Made by a program: the position numbers and the translations under genes. From Phytophthora quininea (lineage: Eukaryota > Oomycota > Peronosporomycetes > Peronosporales > Peronosporaceae), in assembly GCA_011947345.1 (NCBI GenBank), contig JAAVTG010000802.1:19761-83760 (forward strand): a stretch of 64,000 nucleotides of DNA, written 5' to 3'. The notes under the pieces are model-generated. The model had not been told where the DNA came from. It searched no databases and worked only from the letters and a program-made list of their open reading frames with translations. Positions 22,140-34,110 of the stretch are shown one piece after another (the first letter of the stretch is position 1; each line of letters starts with the position of its first letter).

Positions 22140-22760
22140 ACGATAGCTGACAATCAACTGCGTGAAGAAACTGGCGGTGACACCGACTCAGAAGGTAGTC
22201 CATATGACAGTGCTAGAGCCATTTGGCAAATGATCGGCTTTCACAGCAATGTCGTATTGCTTCTCGAACTCATCAACAAAGTTTTTCAAGATGACCCTCC
22301 GCTTCATTTTTCTTCCGTAGCAAAATACACTCGATTGTAGTTCGTTGCACGATCCACTATGTCAATAGATGCTTGTGACCCAAGCGGTCAGGAGTGATGT
22401 CGGTCTTTAGGTCAATACACAGTGTTGCGCCTGGTTCATCGGTTGGTGCAGAGGTGGACGTGTCGATAGCAGTTTTTGCTCGACGGGTTTGCTCCGCCTC
22501 TGCACAGCTCATGCAGAAGACAATTTTTCTGTTCGACACCACGATGCCATCTGCCAGCTTCTTGTCCAGGATACGCACGAGGTCTTGGAAGTTAACGTGA
22601 TCCAAGCACTCACGCCATTTTTGTAACGTAGATTCCTTTATAGACGCGAAATTTGCAGCTCTTTCCGAAATGCCGACGGACCACAGCTTGTCCTTCGGCG
22701 ATTTTCCGACTTCAGCAATGATCCTGCCAGTTTTGTCCTTTATGATGCTATGATATTAGA
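22140..22760 (-). pseudogene. Copia GAG-pre-integrase/integrase fragment
   Basis: The minus strand carries DKTGRIIAEVGKSPKDKLW, then WRECLDHVNFQDLVRILDKK, VVSNRKIVFCMSCAEAEQ and ATLCIDLKTDITPDRLGHKH. This is the copia GAG-pre-integrase domain with its C-x2-C pair and the first Asp of the integrase core. The core then breaks up (KNFVDEFEKQYDIAVKA). No RT or LTR is attached. It is a third copia lineage in the window. Confidence 0.75.
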
Positions 22761-23767
22761 GAACACACAAAATCGTCAAGTTTGGCTTCCTCGCAATTCA
22801 CACAACAAATTCGCCGAGTTTAAGGTTGGCGACTCTGTGTGGCCTGCGCTAGGGTTGTCCCTTCGCGATTCGGCCCTTCAGGGAGTGGAGTTACTCCACA
22901 GTCGCCAGCTACCAATCTCTCCAGAGGCCTGCCTGAGCTTGGCAGCCTCCATTTCTCAACCTTGTGACCTCACACCGAAGGTTGGACGTCGGCGCGCGAG
23001 CGCTTTTACAGATCACCGAGCGCAGCATACGCCCGGCTAGAAGATTAACGACGTTCTGGGTTAGAGACCCGTCGGCTCGCCAAGTTAACGAGATTTGACT
23101 TCGCTGGTGATGAGAAATGCCCTTCCCCGGGTCGACCTTAACTCTTGGCGCTACCAGTCGCTTCCCTACAAGCTATGCCTCTCGGGAAACTACGGCAGAC
23201 ATCCAGCCCGTGCAGGTACTTACCGGAAGAGTGTGCACTTGTCTAGGACTTGGAAAATTCTGTTCTGTTAGTTATATCGTAGTCTTCTGTGGTTTCCGTT
23301 TCCTATCCTTTCTATACAAATATGCAATGAAATGGTCCGTGATTACTTCTACCTTGCCCGCGGCGACTTCTGCCACAGCAGCTCTTCGCACCCTGCGACC
23401 CTTCGTGACCTAAGATCTTGAGCTCGCCAAGTGGTCAATCCCTCGCCAAGACTGGCTAGGTTCAACTAGACTTCGCCGAGTCGGATAAGCCCGACTCGCT
23501 GAGTCTTATTAGCTCGCATTCGCGGCTGTGTACCACACACACTTCGCTGGCTTAGTGGCTGATAGCCTGATCAATGGCATATGCCAGAACGGAGAATTTT
23601 GCTACACCACAACTGCCCCGGTCGTGATACGAGCCAGCGTGGTGAGTGTCTCGACCAACACTCTCCACCATCCATCACTCTGTGGCTCTTCCTCTGACTG
23701 GCGCCACTTCCCTTGAGTCGCTGAGCGTCGTGAGGCTTCCGCTAGGCTTGCTGCCTCGCTGCGAGGT
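22761..23767. other. No supported gene; probable leader of the gag-like element to its right
   Basis: Short frames only. From about 23400 the words CTCGCCAAG and TCGCTGAG recur many times, as they do inside the gag-like gene at 23.9 kb and in 25.98-28.34 kb, suggesting one retroelement family. Confidence 0.4.
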
Positions 23768-25016
23768 ATGCGTCATCTGGGCCTGCATGCCCGCATTGAG
23801 CTCACCTTCTCTGTTGTAATCCAGCGTCTGCTTCTTCGTGGTCACCGCCGGCTCCATTCTTCAGGCTCAGCCAACACCCCACCAGTTGCCCAGTCGTCCA
23901 TGGACTTGGATCACTCGCTGGAGCGTTCCAGAGAAGCGCGGGGACGATCGCCTTCTTCTCAAGCGAGATCGTTCCCTGCTTTGCTGAGTCCTGGTGGTCG
24001 TCAGGCGTCCCCAGGCTCAGCGAATAGTGCTTCGGCCGGCAACTTGGCGAGTGCCACCGCCGGGGCTTCCACAGTGAGTCTTCTGACGCCGGACCTCGCG
24101 CGTTCTCCGGATTCAAGTTCGCATGAGACCCCAGAAGGTGCTCTCATCCCTGGGCTTGCTGAGATCGACCAACAGTTGAGGAATCTCGGGCAGGGTCAGG
24201 ATAGTCGTGATGCCACGATGGCTCGGCTGGTCGCTTTACTGCTCACTCGGTCCCCATTTCACGATGTCTCATCACTTCGTCAAGTCGTTGCAAATGCTCG
24301 TTCTTTTGAGCAGCTACTCGAGGTTCTTCAGGGTGACGTTACTTCGCTTTTTGACTTCGCTGAGGATGTCGCCGCTCTCTGCGCTCGACTCGCTGAGTCT
24401 GAGCGGGTGAGCGCCTCCAGGCTTAGGCGCATGGAGACTGCTCTCGCCAAGTCAGCTCGACTCGCTCATGAGTTGGCGGCCGCTCAGCGAGAGGTTGAGA
24501 CTTGGCGATCTTCATCCCTCAAGTCGATGGAGTTGGTGGCTTCGCTAAGAAAGTCGATTGCGGACTTTGCTCTGCAGAACCGGGAAGCCAGCTCCTCCAC
24601 GAGTAGCGTCCCAGCTCTTGGTTGAGGGCCTTCAGTCCCAGGTTCAAGCTCGTGAGAGTGAGATAGCTGAGTTGGGCCGTCAGATCACCGAGTGGTCTAC
24701 AAAGTACACCGCTCTTCGCGGCGTAGCTGCTGGTCACTTCCAGCAGCTACAGGAAGCTACTCTGCTGCTTTGTGGCAGTGGTGATCACGCTCTTCACTCG
24801 GCCCAACGCACTATTGACTCTCAACGTCAGGTGATCGAAGGCCAGAAGCACATCATGCGGTACAAAGGGGCATACCCTGTCCACGACCCTTACTTGGCGA
24901 TGGCTGCTTTGGCTGGGGTTGATGTTCCTGGGTTAACCCCCGAGATCTCGGGATTAACGCACTACTGTGTCGGCTTCTCGCTGGGCGATTTCTGGCTTCA
25001 ACGCATGGGGAATTGA
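23768..25016 (+). pseudogene. Gag-like coiled-coil protein, frameshifted
   Basis: The first frame (ATG 23768, or the better-looking ATG at 23900, MDLDHSLERSREARGRSPS) is serine-rich and disordered. It then becomes a long helical region (LAKSARLAHELAAAQREVET). After a frameshift near 24610 the helix continues (LLVEGLQSQVQARESEIAEL, then DHALHSAQRTIDSQRQVIEG). It ends with a folded-looking segment (KGAYPVHDPYLAMAALAG). No zinc knuckle or catalytic domain is present. From general memory, proteins of this layout are repeated in Phytophthora genomes as retroelement gag-like genes. The exact family is not named here. Confidence 0.5.
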
Positions 25017-25148
25017 TTCATCAGTGTAGATACATGCGAGTCATAACGTCAATTTAATTTCCTGACCCTCCGTAACACGCAGATTATGTTATGTTTCGCA
25101 GACATCTGAGTAGCATTTTAGCGAATATGTTAGCTGTGATATGTTAAG

Positions 25149-25712
25149 ATGATTCAACTTTCACAGTTTGAATCTGCAAAGAGTGTGGCGGCAACAACGG
25201 TAGGACTGGACTGGGAGGTGTATTCATACTATTTGCTACTAATATTTGACAACAATCATAGGATTTCTGCAATAGTTGGGAACTGCAGAGAGGAACCTTC
25301 TCACGCGTCCTTTACACATGTAGATACTGGCACGGGCAGTCAGGATTCTGCTCATGTGTTTGACATACTGCGGTGGTTTTTCCAACAGCGCGCCGGCAAC
25401 ACTCCGCAAGTAACGTACCCAACGCGAGTGTGCATCACTAGGCCACGCCAACGGAACAACGATGACAGTGGCATTTATATGTCTCACTATCTGAGCAAGA
25501 TTGCAATCTACGTGAGTAGTCACCAGGAATCTTCCGGACTTGCTGAAGAAATGGTGACATTAACATCCCGAGGCACCTTCAACGTTAGAATCGCGACAAC
25601 GTCGAGGTATAATCTGTTTACAACGCTGTCTAGTGAAATTGAGATAGTCGAGGTGAGAGAGATCGAAGCATTAGTTCGCCACACCTTTATTATCTCCAGG
25701 CACGAAATCTGA
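25149..25712 (+). pseudogene. Ulp1-like (C48) protease relic
   Basis: A 187-codon frame has the spacing of a Ulp1 protease core: YYLLLIF (where an HW pair is expected), FTHVDTGTG (Asp), and RQRNNDDSGIYMSHYLSKI (where the family has Gln-x-N-x-x-DCG-x-Y). The catalytic Cys would be Ser and the His would be Tyr, so it should be inactive if the match is right. Ulp1-like domains are often carried by eukaryotic DNA transposons. The resemblance is a pattern match only. Confidence 0.4.
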
Positions 25713-25995
25713 AGAGTTGCTTTCATTTGCCGCACGGTCGAGTTGTTCTGCGCGGTCGGGTAGTTGTGAACGCCGGTCGAATTGTTCTGTGCGCTCGAGT
25801 TATTGTGAAAAACCTCACAACGCCGGTATTTCGCCGGAGGGTCTCAGGTCACAGTACTTTTGTATTGGACCGGGTCCGAATATACCGCGAGATACAGCAA
25901 TGTTATTAATTCTTTGGCCTAATCGTAACAAAACCGCGCTGCGCACGAAGAAGCTCTGAAATTTAGAAAGTGTTTGCGCGACGAACTTGGCGAGT
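25713..25995. other. No supported gene
   Basis: Spacer with repeated words (GGTCGAATTGTTCTG, GGTCGAGTTGTTCTG) that form a small imperfect tandem at 25737-25800. Confidence 0.4.
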
Positions 25996-26982
25996 CTAAC
26001 GAGTTGGCAGCATGAGCCTTCTTCCTCGTTCCACGTTGAGGACCGAGTGAGTCTGCCGAGTTGGCAGCACAAGCTTTCGTGAAGTACTTGGAGAATTCGT
26101 CAAGTTGGCATCGCTCGCTGACTTCCATACACGTGGTGAACTAGGCGACTTCGCCAAGTCCGCAGGACGAGCCTTTGTCTTCCCATGCGAACTCTTCTGT
26201 CGCTTAGGGGAGGGAGGAAGGACAGACGAGGTAGATCGTTTCTTCTTGACAGTAGACACGCCAGCCGACTTCGTTTTCGTGGATTCGCGCTTGACCACTC
26301 TGGGAGGACGCGCCTGGGCAGCAATGTAGCATCGAAGCTTTCCGCGATGAGGTGAGAGCGTTGGCGATTGAATCGCTGAGAACACCGGCGGAGGTGGAAC
26401 CGGAGCACTTGACGGAACCGAAGCCGGCAACAACGGCAGGTGACCACTCCCGAGAATCACTTTGCCCTTCGCCGCCAGGTTCTCCAAAACAGCCTTATCG
26501 ATGCAACCAGCGTTGAGTGCAGACATGCGGGAAGACTGTCGAGGAGAATCCATTGGGATATCCGAAGGCTTAGAAGGGTCGGCGGGATCCGAAGATCGAC
26601 TTGGCAAATCTTCGACGACAACTACGGGATCGCCACCACCAGTAGACTCTGGCGGATTTGTCCCCAGCAGTAGAAGTCGAACGGACTGCACTGTCACTAG
26701 CAGGCAGGACGCTGTCCCCGTCAAACTCATACTCAACCGATGGTTGAGCATCGGGGACGGGAGGAGAAGCTGCAGGTTTGTGTGTAGCGTGACTGGTGAC
26801 GGGATCTCTCGCCCAAGGGGAACATCCGTCATTCTAACCCGACGGCAAAGCACGAGGGCACGGTCGCGACAAGGAAAGTCGCGAAAGTGGGAAGGATTGA
26901 TCGAAAACCTCGCTAAGCGCAGCAAGCGGGGTATAAGCCGCTGGTTGGCCGACGGCGGCGAGTACTTCCAGTCCGAAAGCAC
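25996..26982 (-). pseudogene. Disordered gag-like frame
   Basis: A 328-codon minus frame, rich in Pro, Ser, Lys and Arg. One coherent part (SALNAGCIDKAVLENLAAKG, then PASVPSSAPVPPPPVFSAIQ) is followed by a Lys-rich stretch (TVKKKRSTSSVLPPSPKRQK). Its C-terminal repeats (SPSTSRKLVLPTRQ and similar) use the same CTTGGCGAG-type DNA words as the gag-like gene at 23.9 kb, in inverted orientation. No enzyme domain. Likely a retroelement gag remnant. Confidence 0.35.
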
Positions 26983-28362
26983 TCCAAAACGCTAATACGA
27001 CGTAGAGCCTTCAGCAGATCTGAGCCAGTCTTGACCCAGCGATGCGGGGAAGGGGGATCTGGCGAGACCGGAGTCAGCAAATCACCGAAAGGGGGCACAG
27101 CCGCTCAAGCCACCTTGCTCGTGTTAGAGCTTGTGGCCTTCACGACACCAAGCTCGGAAGATGAGTCCAGGCTCGTCGGTGTCGACTAAGGTAGCTTTGG
27201 CAACCCGATCGACGCCAGCGGGGAACCATGGATGACTCATTAGTGAATACAATGGTACGGAAGGCTCAGACAAAATCTCTGAGTCGAGAGTTGGCGAAAG
27301 GCAATCAGTGGAAGTTGACGAAGCGACTGGCAGAAGAACTTAACTCAAGGATTTCTGGACGAGGCGTAACAGGTCACTCCGGCGCTTACGCTGAGCACTG
27401 TAAGTCTGCCAAATTTCGCAGGCCTCTGCCAACTCAGCTCAAGATCTCCGAGGATTCAGGTCACGATGGAGACCTACGATTACGCTTGCGCCGGCGACCC
27501 AATGCATGCGCTCCCATAGAGCCACGAATATCTTGGACAGAGTAAAGGGAGGATCTTTTCACCAAGTTGACCGTCGCCAAAAACAAAAATGGACCCATGC
27601 GTCGCATACGATGTCCACAGGGTCTGTAACAGCATCCGACTTCTTCTGGAGCAGACGAGATCCAGCGGCGTCCATCCGTTCTTGCGACACAAACACAGGG
27701 GCAACGTTGAACTTGGCGAGAATCTGCCAGCAAGGGTGCCCAAGGCTGTAGACGGCCTGAAATCCCTTAAGACCCTCGGCATTACCCGGAATGGCAGCCA
27801 AACATTCCTTGTTGCCAATTCGTTGCATGGGAGAAGTCGAAGCAGCTAAAATGACTGCCCAGCAGCCAGCAGACCCACGATGGAAGAACGGCACGTTCCG
27901 ATAGTCTTGAGCTCCAGGGAGTTCACGAGACTCCCTTCCAAAGGCTTGAGCTGCTCGGACACGAATCTTGTCGAGAGGAACCGTCAAGACGTCGGGGAAC
28001 GAAGGAGCAATGGGCTGTCGAGTTTGCGGTCGGGCCAAATTCTTGACCCCAACAGCCGCTTGGCGTTGTTGGTGTGAGGTGACTGACCCCAGTCACCACC
28101 CTTACAACACACACTTCCGCCGTTGCAACCCCGATTTCCCGCTCTTCGTTCCTGGCGATTTCGCCGAGCGTAGTGTTGATAATGAGGTCGAGCCATATAT
28201 CGATGAGCTTGAGGATCCGCCTGCGGTCGTCTCGCCAAATGCTCCACGTCCGTTCAATCCATCAGGGCTGCAGATCTTCGACGGAGAGGATGAGCACGAT
28301 CCTGCGTAGCAATATTGAAGTTTCGTGGCATGGACTAGCTCGCTGAGTCGGCCGTGCTTCAT
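26983..28362 (-). other. Unrecognised coding-like retroelement sequence
   Basis: The minus frame 27559-28038 (FPDVLTVPLDKIRVRAAQAF, then FVSQERMDAAGSRLLQKK) has protein-like composition but no domain I know. The plus frame at 27968-28309 ends in an acidic region (VEPYIDELEDPPAVVSPNAP). CTCGCCAAG/CGCTGAG words link it to the gag-like family. It is presumably part of the same degraded inverted element. Confidence 0.3.
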
Positions 28363-29530
28363 ATTTCCTACATTTTCGTATTACCAGCACTCGTAGCGTA
28401 ATTAATGGGAGAAAGGTCTATTTGCTGACAGATGACGAGTTTTGCTGGGTATTCTGTTGGCTCGTTGCGTCTTGAAACCATGACTCCACCTTGGTTCGTC
28501 AAGTGTGCCATACCCATTCGTCAAGAAGTTCCATCTGTGACATAGTGTCACAAAAATCAGGTTACGACATGATGACAAGTTGTGTGGCGCACATTAATTT
28601 CCGCCTGGAGTTTCCGATATTAGCTGGACGCTTTTTGCCGGAATGTATCCGGCTGGAAACGAGATCTTTGGCTCTGAACGGAGGGTCGTTTGAGATCTTT
28701 TGAGATCTTTAGCTGAAGCGAAGCGTTGGTTGGGATCTTTTCCCAAGCGACACACGAAGAAGTTATGCAGCGACTATTGAGGCCAACCAAATTAGATTGT
28801 GGAGGCCTCTTGCGACAACATGGTTATCAAATGACAATCCTAAGACTCAAGAATCTATGCAGTTTACAGGTAACCCTCCAATGCGGAAACGAGTCAAGAG
28901 GACGTCGCAACTGGTTGGAAACGTCACAGTAGGAGTTTTCATGTTCGTGTCTAAGCTTTATTCAATACAGTCTACATTTTCTCAGGAAAACAACATGTGC
29001 GTGTTGTGTGCTTGGGCGCAAGAACCGTGAGGTCTTCAGGTATGGATTGTCGGCATAGGTTCTGGCGGTACTGCATGCGAATGTTGTGTGAGTTCCATTG
29101 GTGTATGTGTATGGGTGTATCAACTACATATAACTGAATCGTGTGATCCATTCGTGGACTGTGTGTGAGTGGTTTGAGTATTTCCGGTTGGACATGTATT
29201 GTTCGGTCGGGGGTCTCTAAGCTTGCATGCACGAGGGTGGACAGCACGAATGGTAGTCTTCCAAAAATCGCACAATCTGCTTTTGTGTTGAGGGCGCAAC
29301 GCGCGCACAGATGCTGTCACAAGCGACTCATATATCGATCACAACTGTTGCTCAGACTAAAAAATCGTCTGAGCAAACTTGTGTTGAGCGAACAGATTCA
29401 AAGGACGTAGAGCGGTCTCGAGGATGTTGCTCACTGAGGCTGACTAGAACCGGCCCTCATACAGTAACAGCTACTTCGGCTCCGTTTTTATTTGCAAGTT
29501 TTCGACTAGCTCCAACAACTACTCGTCACG
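28363..29530. other. No supported gene
   Basis: A plus-strand stretch at 28725-28990 (TRRSYAATIEANQIRLWRP) looks coding but is unrecognised and short. The rest holds nothing supported. Confidence 0.4.
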
Positions 29531-30526
29531 ATGCCGACCTCGGTGAAGAAGTCGAAAGGTAAAAACTTCAAGACTGCCGAAATCAACAGTACGTCACGAT
29601 TTTCTCTTACGTGCTAAGGTGTCTGGTTGATCACGGTATTGTATCGCGTCACCAGGGATGTTGGCGCTCGTTGAGGCACGTTTGCCCTTCGGAGCTGAGC
29701 AGTGGCAGACCGTAGCGTATCTCTATAACTCTCAGTTACCTGCCGGATGGCCTTAGCGGGACGGCGAAAGCTTAAAGAGAAAGTTTCTTGGCTTGAAGAA
29801 TAAGAGGAAGCCTACTGGGGATCCCGATTGCCCGGAGGAGGTACGAAAGACCAAGCGAGTCTTCCGGTTGATAGAGGCGCGGTGCGACGTTGCAGACCTA
29901 AACGATGATGACTCCGAGAGTGAGGACAGAGTCAGCGTCTTGTCTGTCACCGCCCATGCCACAAATGACGGACTGGACGTGCGCGAAGAGCTGTCGACGC
30001 TGTAGACAATTACGACCGCATCGACATGTCCGTTGATTCTGAACAAACTCCAGATGTAGACGGGCGATCGCCTCGATCCGATACGGCTTCCCTCCTGAAT
30101 GCGTCCTCTCCACCAGCTCAGACGCCTCCGCCGAGGCAATCTCGTCCACAAGGGCAGCGTCCATTGATGGCTACGGCTCGTACAGGGTTGAGCTCCAGCG
30201 AATTGGCTAATCTTTCAAGCAGCATTGTTGCCCCAAGGCCAAGTGCGCCAGCTCCACCTCCACCAGTGTTTTTGAGCCAGACGGCCCAACGACGTATTCG
30301 CCTTGATGCAGTACTGGACTCGCTGGCGAATGAACAACAGGCGGTGACTAGCGACCAGAGTATCGTGGGCGTGATGACGGTTATGGATCAGCGCCAAGCT
30401 GCTCGAGAGGCCGAGTTACGACGAGAGCGCGAAGAGAGAGAGGCGATTCGGGAGGAACGTGAGCGCCAACTTCGACTGCAACTTACCGAGCAACAAGTGC
30501 ACGAGACACGCAAAACTAGCAGCTGA
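29531..30526 (+). pseudogene. Myb/SANT-like protein of a Harbinger-type transposon
   Basis: Exon 1 starts at ATG 29531 (MPTSVKKSKGKNFKTAEIN). A 67-bp GT-AG intron at 29589-29655 splices in phase to RMLALVEARLPFGAEQWQTV and AYLYNSQLP. After a TAG at 29754-29756 the frame continues SLKRKFLGLKNKRKPTGDPD, CPEEVRKTKRVFRLIEARCD. This is the oomycete Myb/SANT-like helical domain. A one-base shift near 29995 leads to a Pro-rich linker and a charged coiled coil (AAREAELRREREEREAIREE) ending at 30526. It lies tail to tail with the Harbinger transposase at 30710-31675. Such Myb-like proteins are the known accessory partner of PIF/Harbinger transposases. One nonsense codon and one frameshift make it a pseudogene as written. 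Confidence 0.7.
29589..29655 (+). other. Predicted 67-bp intron
   Basis: GTACGTCACG at the donor and CACCAG at the acceptor. Splicing restores the Myb-like frame (AEIN joined to RMLALVEA), which is the main support. Confidence 0.7.
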
Positions 30527-30709
30527 TGATGATGTTCATGGCGAAGATCTTTGGCGGTTCGGCACAGACTCCGCAACACAGTGACGAGGGAGCTTAGTGG
30601 TTCCTTAGACAAAACCAGTAAGGCCAGATGAACATTAGTCGAACGGAGAAACAGGGTTCGATGTTGCATATATTTCTTTACTTGCAGAGAACTGTACAAC
30701 AAACATTAT

Positions 30710-31675
30710 TTAGCGGCCTTCATCGACTTGCCATGAAAACACTGCGTATCTGACTGATACCGGTAGATCGTACGCGTAGATTGTATAATCGGTAGATATT
30801 GGTGAGGCGCAGTTTCCGCTTGTCAGGGTTGTACGGCAACGGTAAAAGGAGCTGCCTGTAGCACTTCGGTGCACAGCCCATGCCCCACTCCGCAGATTGT
30901 CGGACACAGGTAATCGCGTTGCTCATTGCAATCATGCCACTTCGGCACTCTGGACTAGCTCATTCTAGGTCACCTTCTTTTAACGGCGTGATAATTCTCC
31001 CCGCCATCTCATCACTAACAGGAAACGCGGAATCTGTTGCGCATCGTCCGCCGTCCATTGTTTTACTCCCGTCAGCTAGTCTGTACTGGAGTCTGCGACT
31101 CATTTCGCCGTCGTTCCATGAGCCGGGGTGGTTATGGCGGCCCCAAATGAGAGTTCCATCAAAGCCGTAACACAGCACTCCTGTCACTTACACACCATGA
31201 AGCCACCCTGAAAAAAGTTAGATTATTGATAATGCATCGCATTTCGCAGCAGCTTTACGTTACCGTTGAAGTAGGCATTCTGAACATCACTTGCCGACGG
31301 CTCTTGAACGTCATAATTCTTGCCATTGACCACACAAAAGCACCCTTTCACAAGAGGCTCCATACGTTCCACATGCACTGCCCATTCTTGCTGTTGGTCA
31401 AACGTCGGCCACTAAATACGTGCCTCGTGAATCTCCCGTAGCGATAAACACAAAGCAAGTTCCGCCTTACGCAGAACGCGAGATAATGTCGCCGGAACAA
31501 CCCCGAAAAGTCCACACAGCGTTTTCTGCTCCACAGCAGCCGAATAAAAGTGCAAAATACAAGCTAGAACATTGTTCAGGCTATATACGCGCGGAGGACG
31601 ACCACGTTTCCCTGGTCCACTCTTGACTGTGTAGTGGCGTGAAAATACTCGCAATAAAGTCTCAAATGCTACCAC
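30710..31675 (-). pseudogene. PIF/Harbinger-type (DDE_Tnp_4) transposase, broken
   Basis: The minus strand starts with MVAFETLLRVFSRHY and VYSLNNVLACILHFYSAAVE, then FGVVPATLSRVLRKAE. After a stop come CVVNGKNYDVQEPSASDVQN (first catalytic region), FDGTLIWGRHNHPGSWNDGE, CATDSAFPVSDEMAGRIITP, and YRQLLLPLPYNPDKRKLRLT near the C-terminus. Order and content fit a nearly complete Harbinger-like DDE transposase of about 320 residues with stops and frameshifts. It converges on the Myb-like gene at 29531-30526, 184 bp away. Terminal repeats of the element were not identified. Confidence 0.8.
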
Positions 31676-32631
31676 AGGCAGCGAAACAAAATTGATGAAT
31701 GCAGCGTCATCTCAGCTCTTGTACATGGCGGCCCACGGACAGTCAGTTGGCGAAATCAGCACGCTTGACGTTATGTAGTTACGAACCCTGAGGGTCATTC
31801 GTACTCGTAGGAAAGCAGCAATTTTCTAAACTTTACGCTTCTTATGACGAATCTCGTTATCTCGGCGGTGCTTCGCGTCGACGAGCGTGATCAGGGTGTA
31901 GTCAGTCATGCTGAGCTGGTAGCCGAAAGTAGGTGACACGTCTTGGCACTGTAGATTCGACGGTATCAATTGCAAGTGACGCTTCACGTCGTAGTTTTCA
32001 ATTACTTATATACCGCGCCGTGTTTGTCATTTTTGCAAGCCATACAACGCACAAGCCGAGCATATACCGCACACACATGGCGGATCAAATGGATCGCAGA
32101 ATTGAAATTGTGATCGGCATATGCTTGGCGTTGAGCGATTTTTGGAAGACTACCAATGGGGGTGTTGGCTGGTGCGGCTATTCATGCAGTTATCGTTATC
32201 AGTTCTCAGGGGCAAGGTGGTGCTCGTGATGGTTTTGTATTTTTACCCCTATCAATAAAGTCGTGCATGTGGGGCCTGCTTTCTCATCAATTATGGCTAA
32301 GGCCGATGAGTTGGCGCAGGTTGGGACCCGCCAATGCGGGCTGATCATGTACACGACAACCCCCAAATGCCTATTCAATGGCACCTCTGGGCAACTGCGG
32401 CGTGGCATCGAGGCGAAAGGCTGAGGTGCTTCTTCCGAACAGAAGGCGAAAGGCTAACTGGGAGGAAGGCGTTTGCACGTATCGACAAACGTGTTGGGGA
32501 TGTGTCGTTTTGTGTGGATCCGGTTGATACTGGCGAGAACAACGGGATTGAAATTGTGTGTTCGTGTGCATGAGTTTGGATGGCCAACCAGGCGTGTGTA
32601 TGCAAAGCGATTGTGATGAAACTGAAATGTA
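31676..32631. other. No firmly supported gene
   Basis: A plus frame near 32078 (MADQMDRRIEIVIGICLALS, DFWKTTNGG) looks coding. It is followed in another frame by INGVLAG-type sequence and GARDGFVFLPLSIKSCM. I do not recognise it. It may be the start of another broken transposon gene. Confidence 0.35.
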
Positions 32632-32991
32632 TTGTGCGGTGCAGACGAAGATCGCACTAATTCAATTGACCAGAGTTTGGATCCGACGACGTCGGCGTAC
32701 GTGGTTGTGGACACGTATGGACAAACGGCGGCTGGCGAGGATTTGGCAGGTAAAGAGTCGCAACGGACAGTGAAGGTGATTCGTGCGATAACGGACGAAG
32801 ATTTCGCCGACGAAAAGCCGCAGAGAACGGTGAAGAAGGACGGCGCGACGGCTGGCAAAGATATGGATGGCCAGGAGAGCACGTTGCCGGTAGAGAGAAG
32901 GATTCTACCGAGTGGGTTGAGAACGGAGGCGAGAGAATCAGCCGCAGTCGATGGCTCACTTCGACTTTTGCTGAGCGAGAGCAATCAGTAG
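32632..32991 (+). other. Weak hypothetical frame
   Basis: 119 codons of hydrophilic sequence (TSAYVVVDTYGQTAAGEDLA, QRTVKVIRAITDEDFADEKP) with the near-repeat SQRTVK / PQRTVK. The frame just upstream in a shifted phase (TGRKAFARIDKRVGDVSFCV) may belong to it. No known domain. Real coding status is doubtful. Confidence 0.2.
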
Positions 32992-33574
32992 CAAGGACAA
33001 TGGTGACTGAGCAGAACGGCTGCTAACGTGGACTGAACGAACGGGAGGAGACCAGTGTGTCTTCGAGTCTCTGCACTGCGACGTAAGGGGCCAGTGTGTT
33101 CCAAGTGGTGAGGAGCGGCTACTCCAGGAACGGGAGGATCCCAAGAGTTCGTTACAAAACTTTCCGGGTGGAATGTACCCAGTAAGATGTCCGGTGGGAA
33201 CATTTTGCGTGGGTAAAATTTGTATAACTATATTTCTGTATATTTTACACGCGGTGGATCCTGATGAGGATACACGCTATTTGATGCCATCGTCAGAGTT
33301 GACTGTCAGTGTTGACTCTCAGCGGTGGCCGAGCACAGCGGAGCCGAAACATACTTTAGTTCAAGTGGAAACGCTCCGGTTGGAGAGTTCCCACAAGTGA
33401 CTATGTCACACTTCATAGCTTAGTAGTCTAATTAGCCGAGTGATCCACTATATAATTTGCTGAGTAACTCAGACAGTCTAAAGCAGACGTTGCTCCGGAT
33501 GCCACATTTCATTTTCCATACAATTATGCAGTTGATACAGTAACACCCATGCGGTAGAGACCATCCAAATACTT
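32992..33574. other. No supported gene
   Basis: Short frames only, with nothing recognised. Confidence 0.45.
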
Positions 33575-34110
33575 CGCGGTCGCGGTCCGATCGCCGAGCT
33601 TCAGCGGGTTTCCAGAGCACAAAGCGACGTCGCCCTCTTCTTCGTGAGACGAAGCGTTTCCCCGGAACTTGTACTGACGTAATTCCGAGCCGAGGTAGCG
33701 CTGTTGACAAGGGTTAACTTGAATCGTAAGTCTCGAGGTCTTGGTCGGTGATCGCGCGGGGATTAGCTTCTCACGCGGTCGGTTGTTGTTTCCTTCTTCT
33801 TTGTCTTGTCCTTGGTCACACTGGGTCCTATCGCTTACCTCTGCGCACCAGCAATCTTCTCCCCACTCGAATACATGATCCCTATCGCTTGATCAGGTAG
33901 ATCATAGTCTCTTCCGCCGTCGATCGTCGGGCCCTTTGCCTTGCCTCGCGTCGACGATTCTCGATTTATAGTGCGGTTCTCGTGACACTCTGGGTCGGGT
34001 TGAGCACGCGGTACCTCGCTGTAGCGCCACCATATCGCCGCTGTCCTTGGCAATGGGGTCAATTCTTCTACAGGGGTAGTCCTTGAGCATGGAGTAGCGA
34101 AATTGACTTC
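33575..34110 (-). repeat. Diverged LTR relic of the palindrome family
   Basis: Shares in order CTGACGTAATTCC, a GAGGTCTTGGT(C/T)GGTG block, CCTATCGCTTGATC, ATTTATAGTGC(C/G)GTTCTC and GTGACAC with the reverse-oriented LTR at 45064-46006. Intervening bases are much diverged and both ends are unclear. It is an old solo or truncated LTR. Confidence 0.65.

Noticed and set aside
33173..33400. Short plus frame with a hydrophobic stretch, considered as a secreted effector
   Set aside because: No clean signal peptide, no RXLR or LFLAK-type motif, and repeat context.
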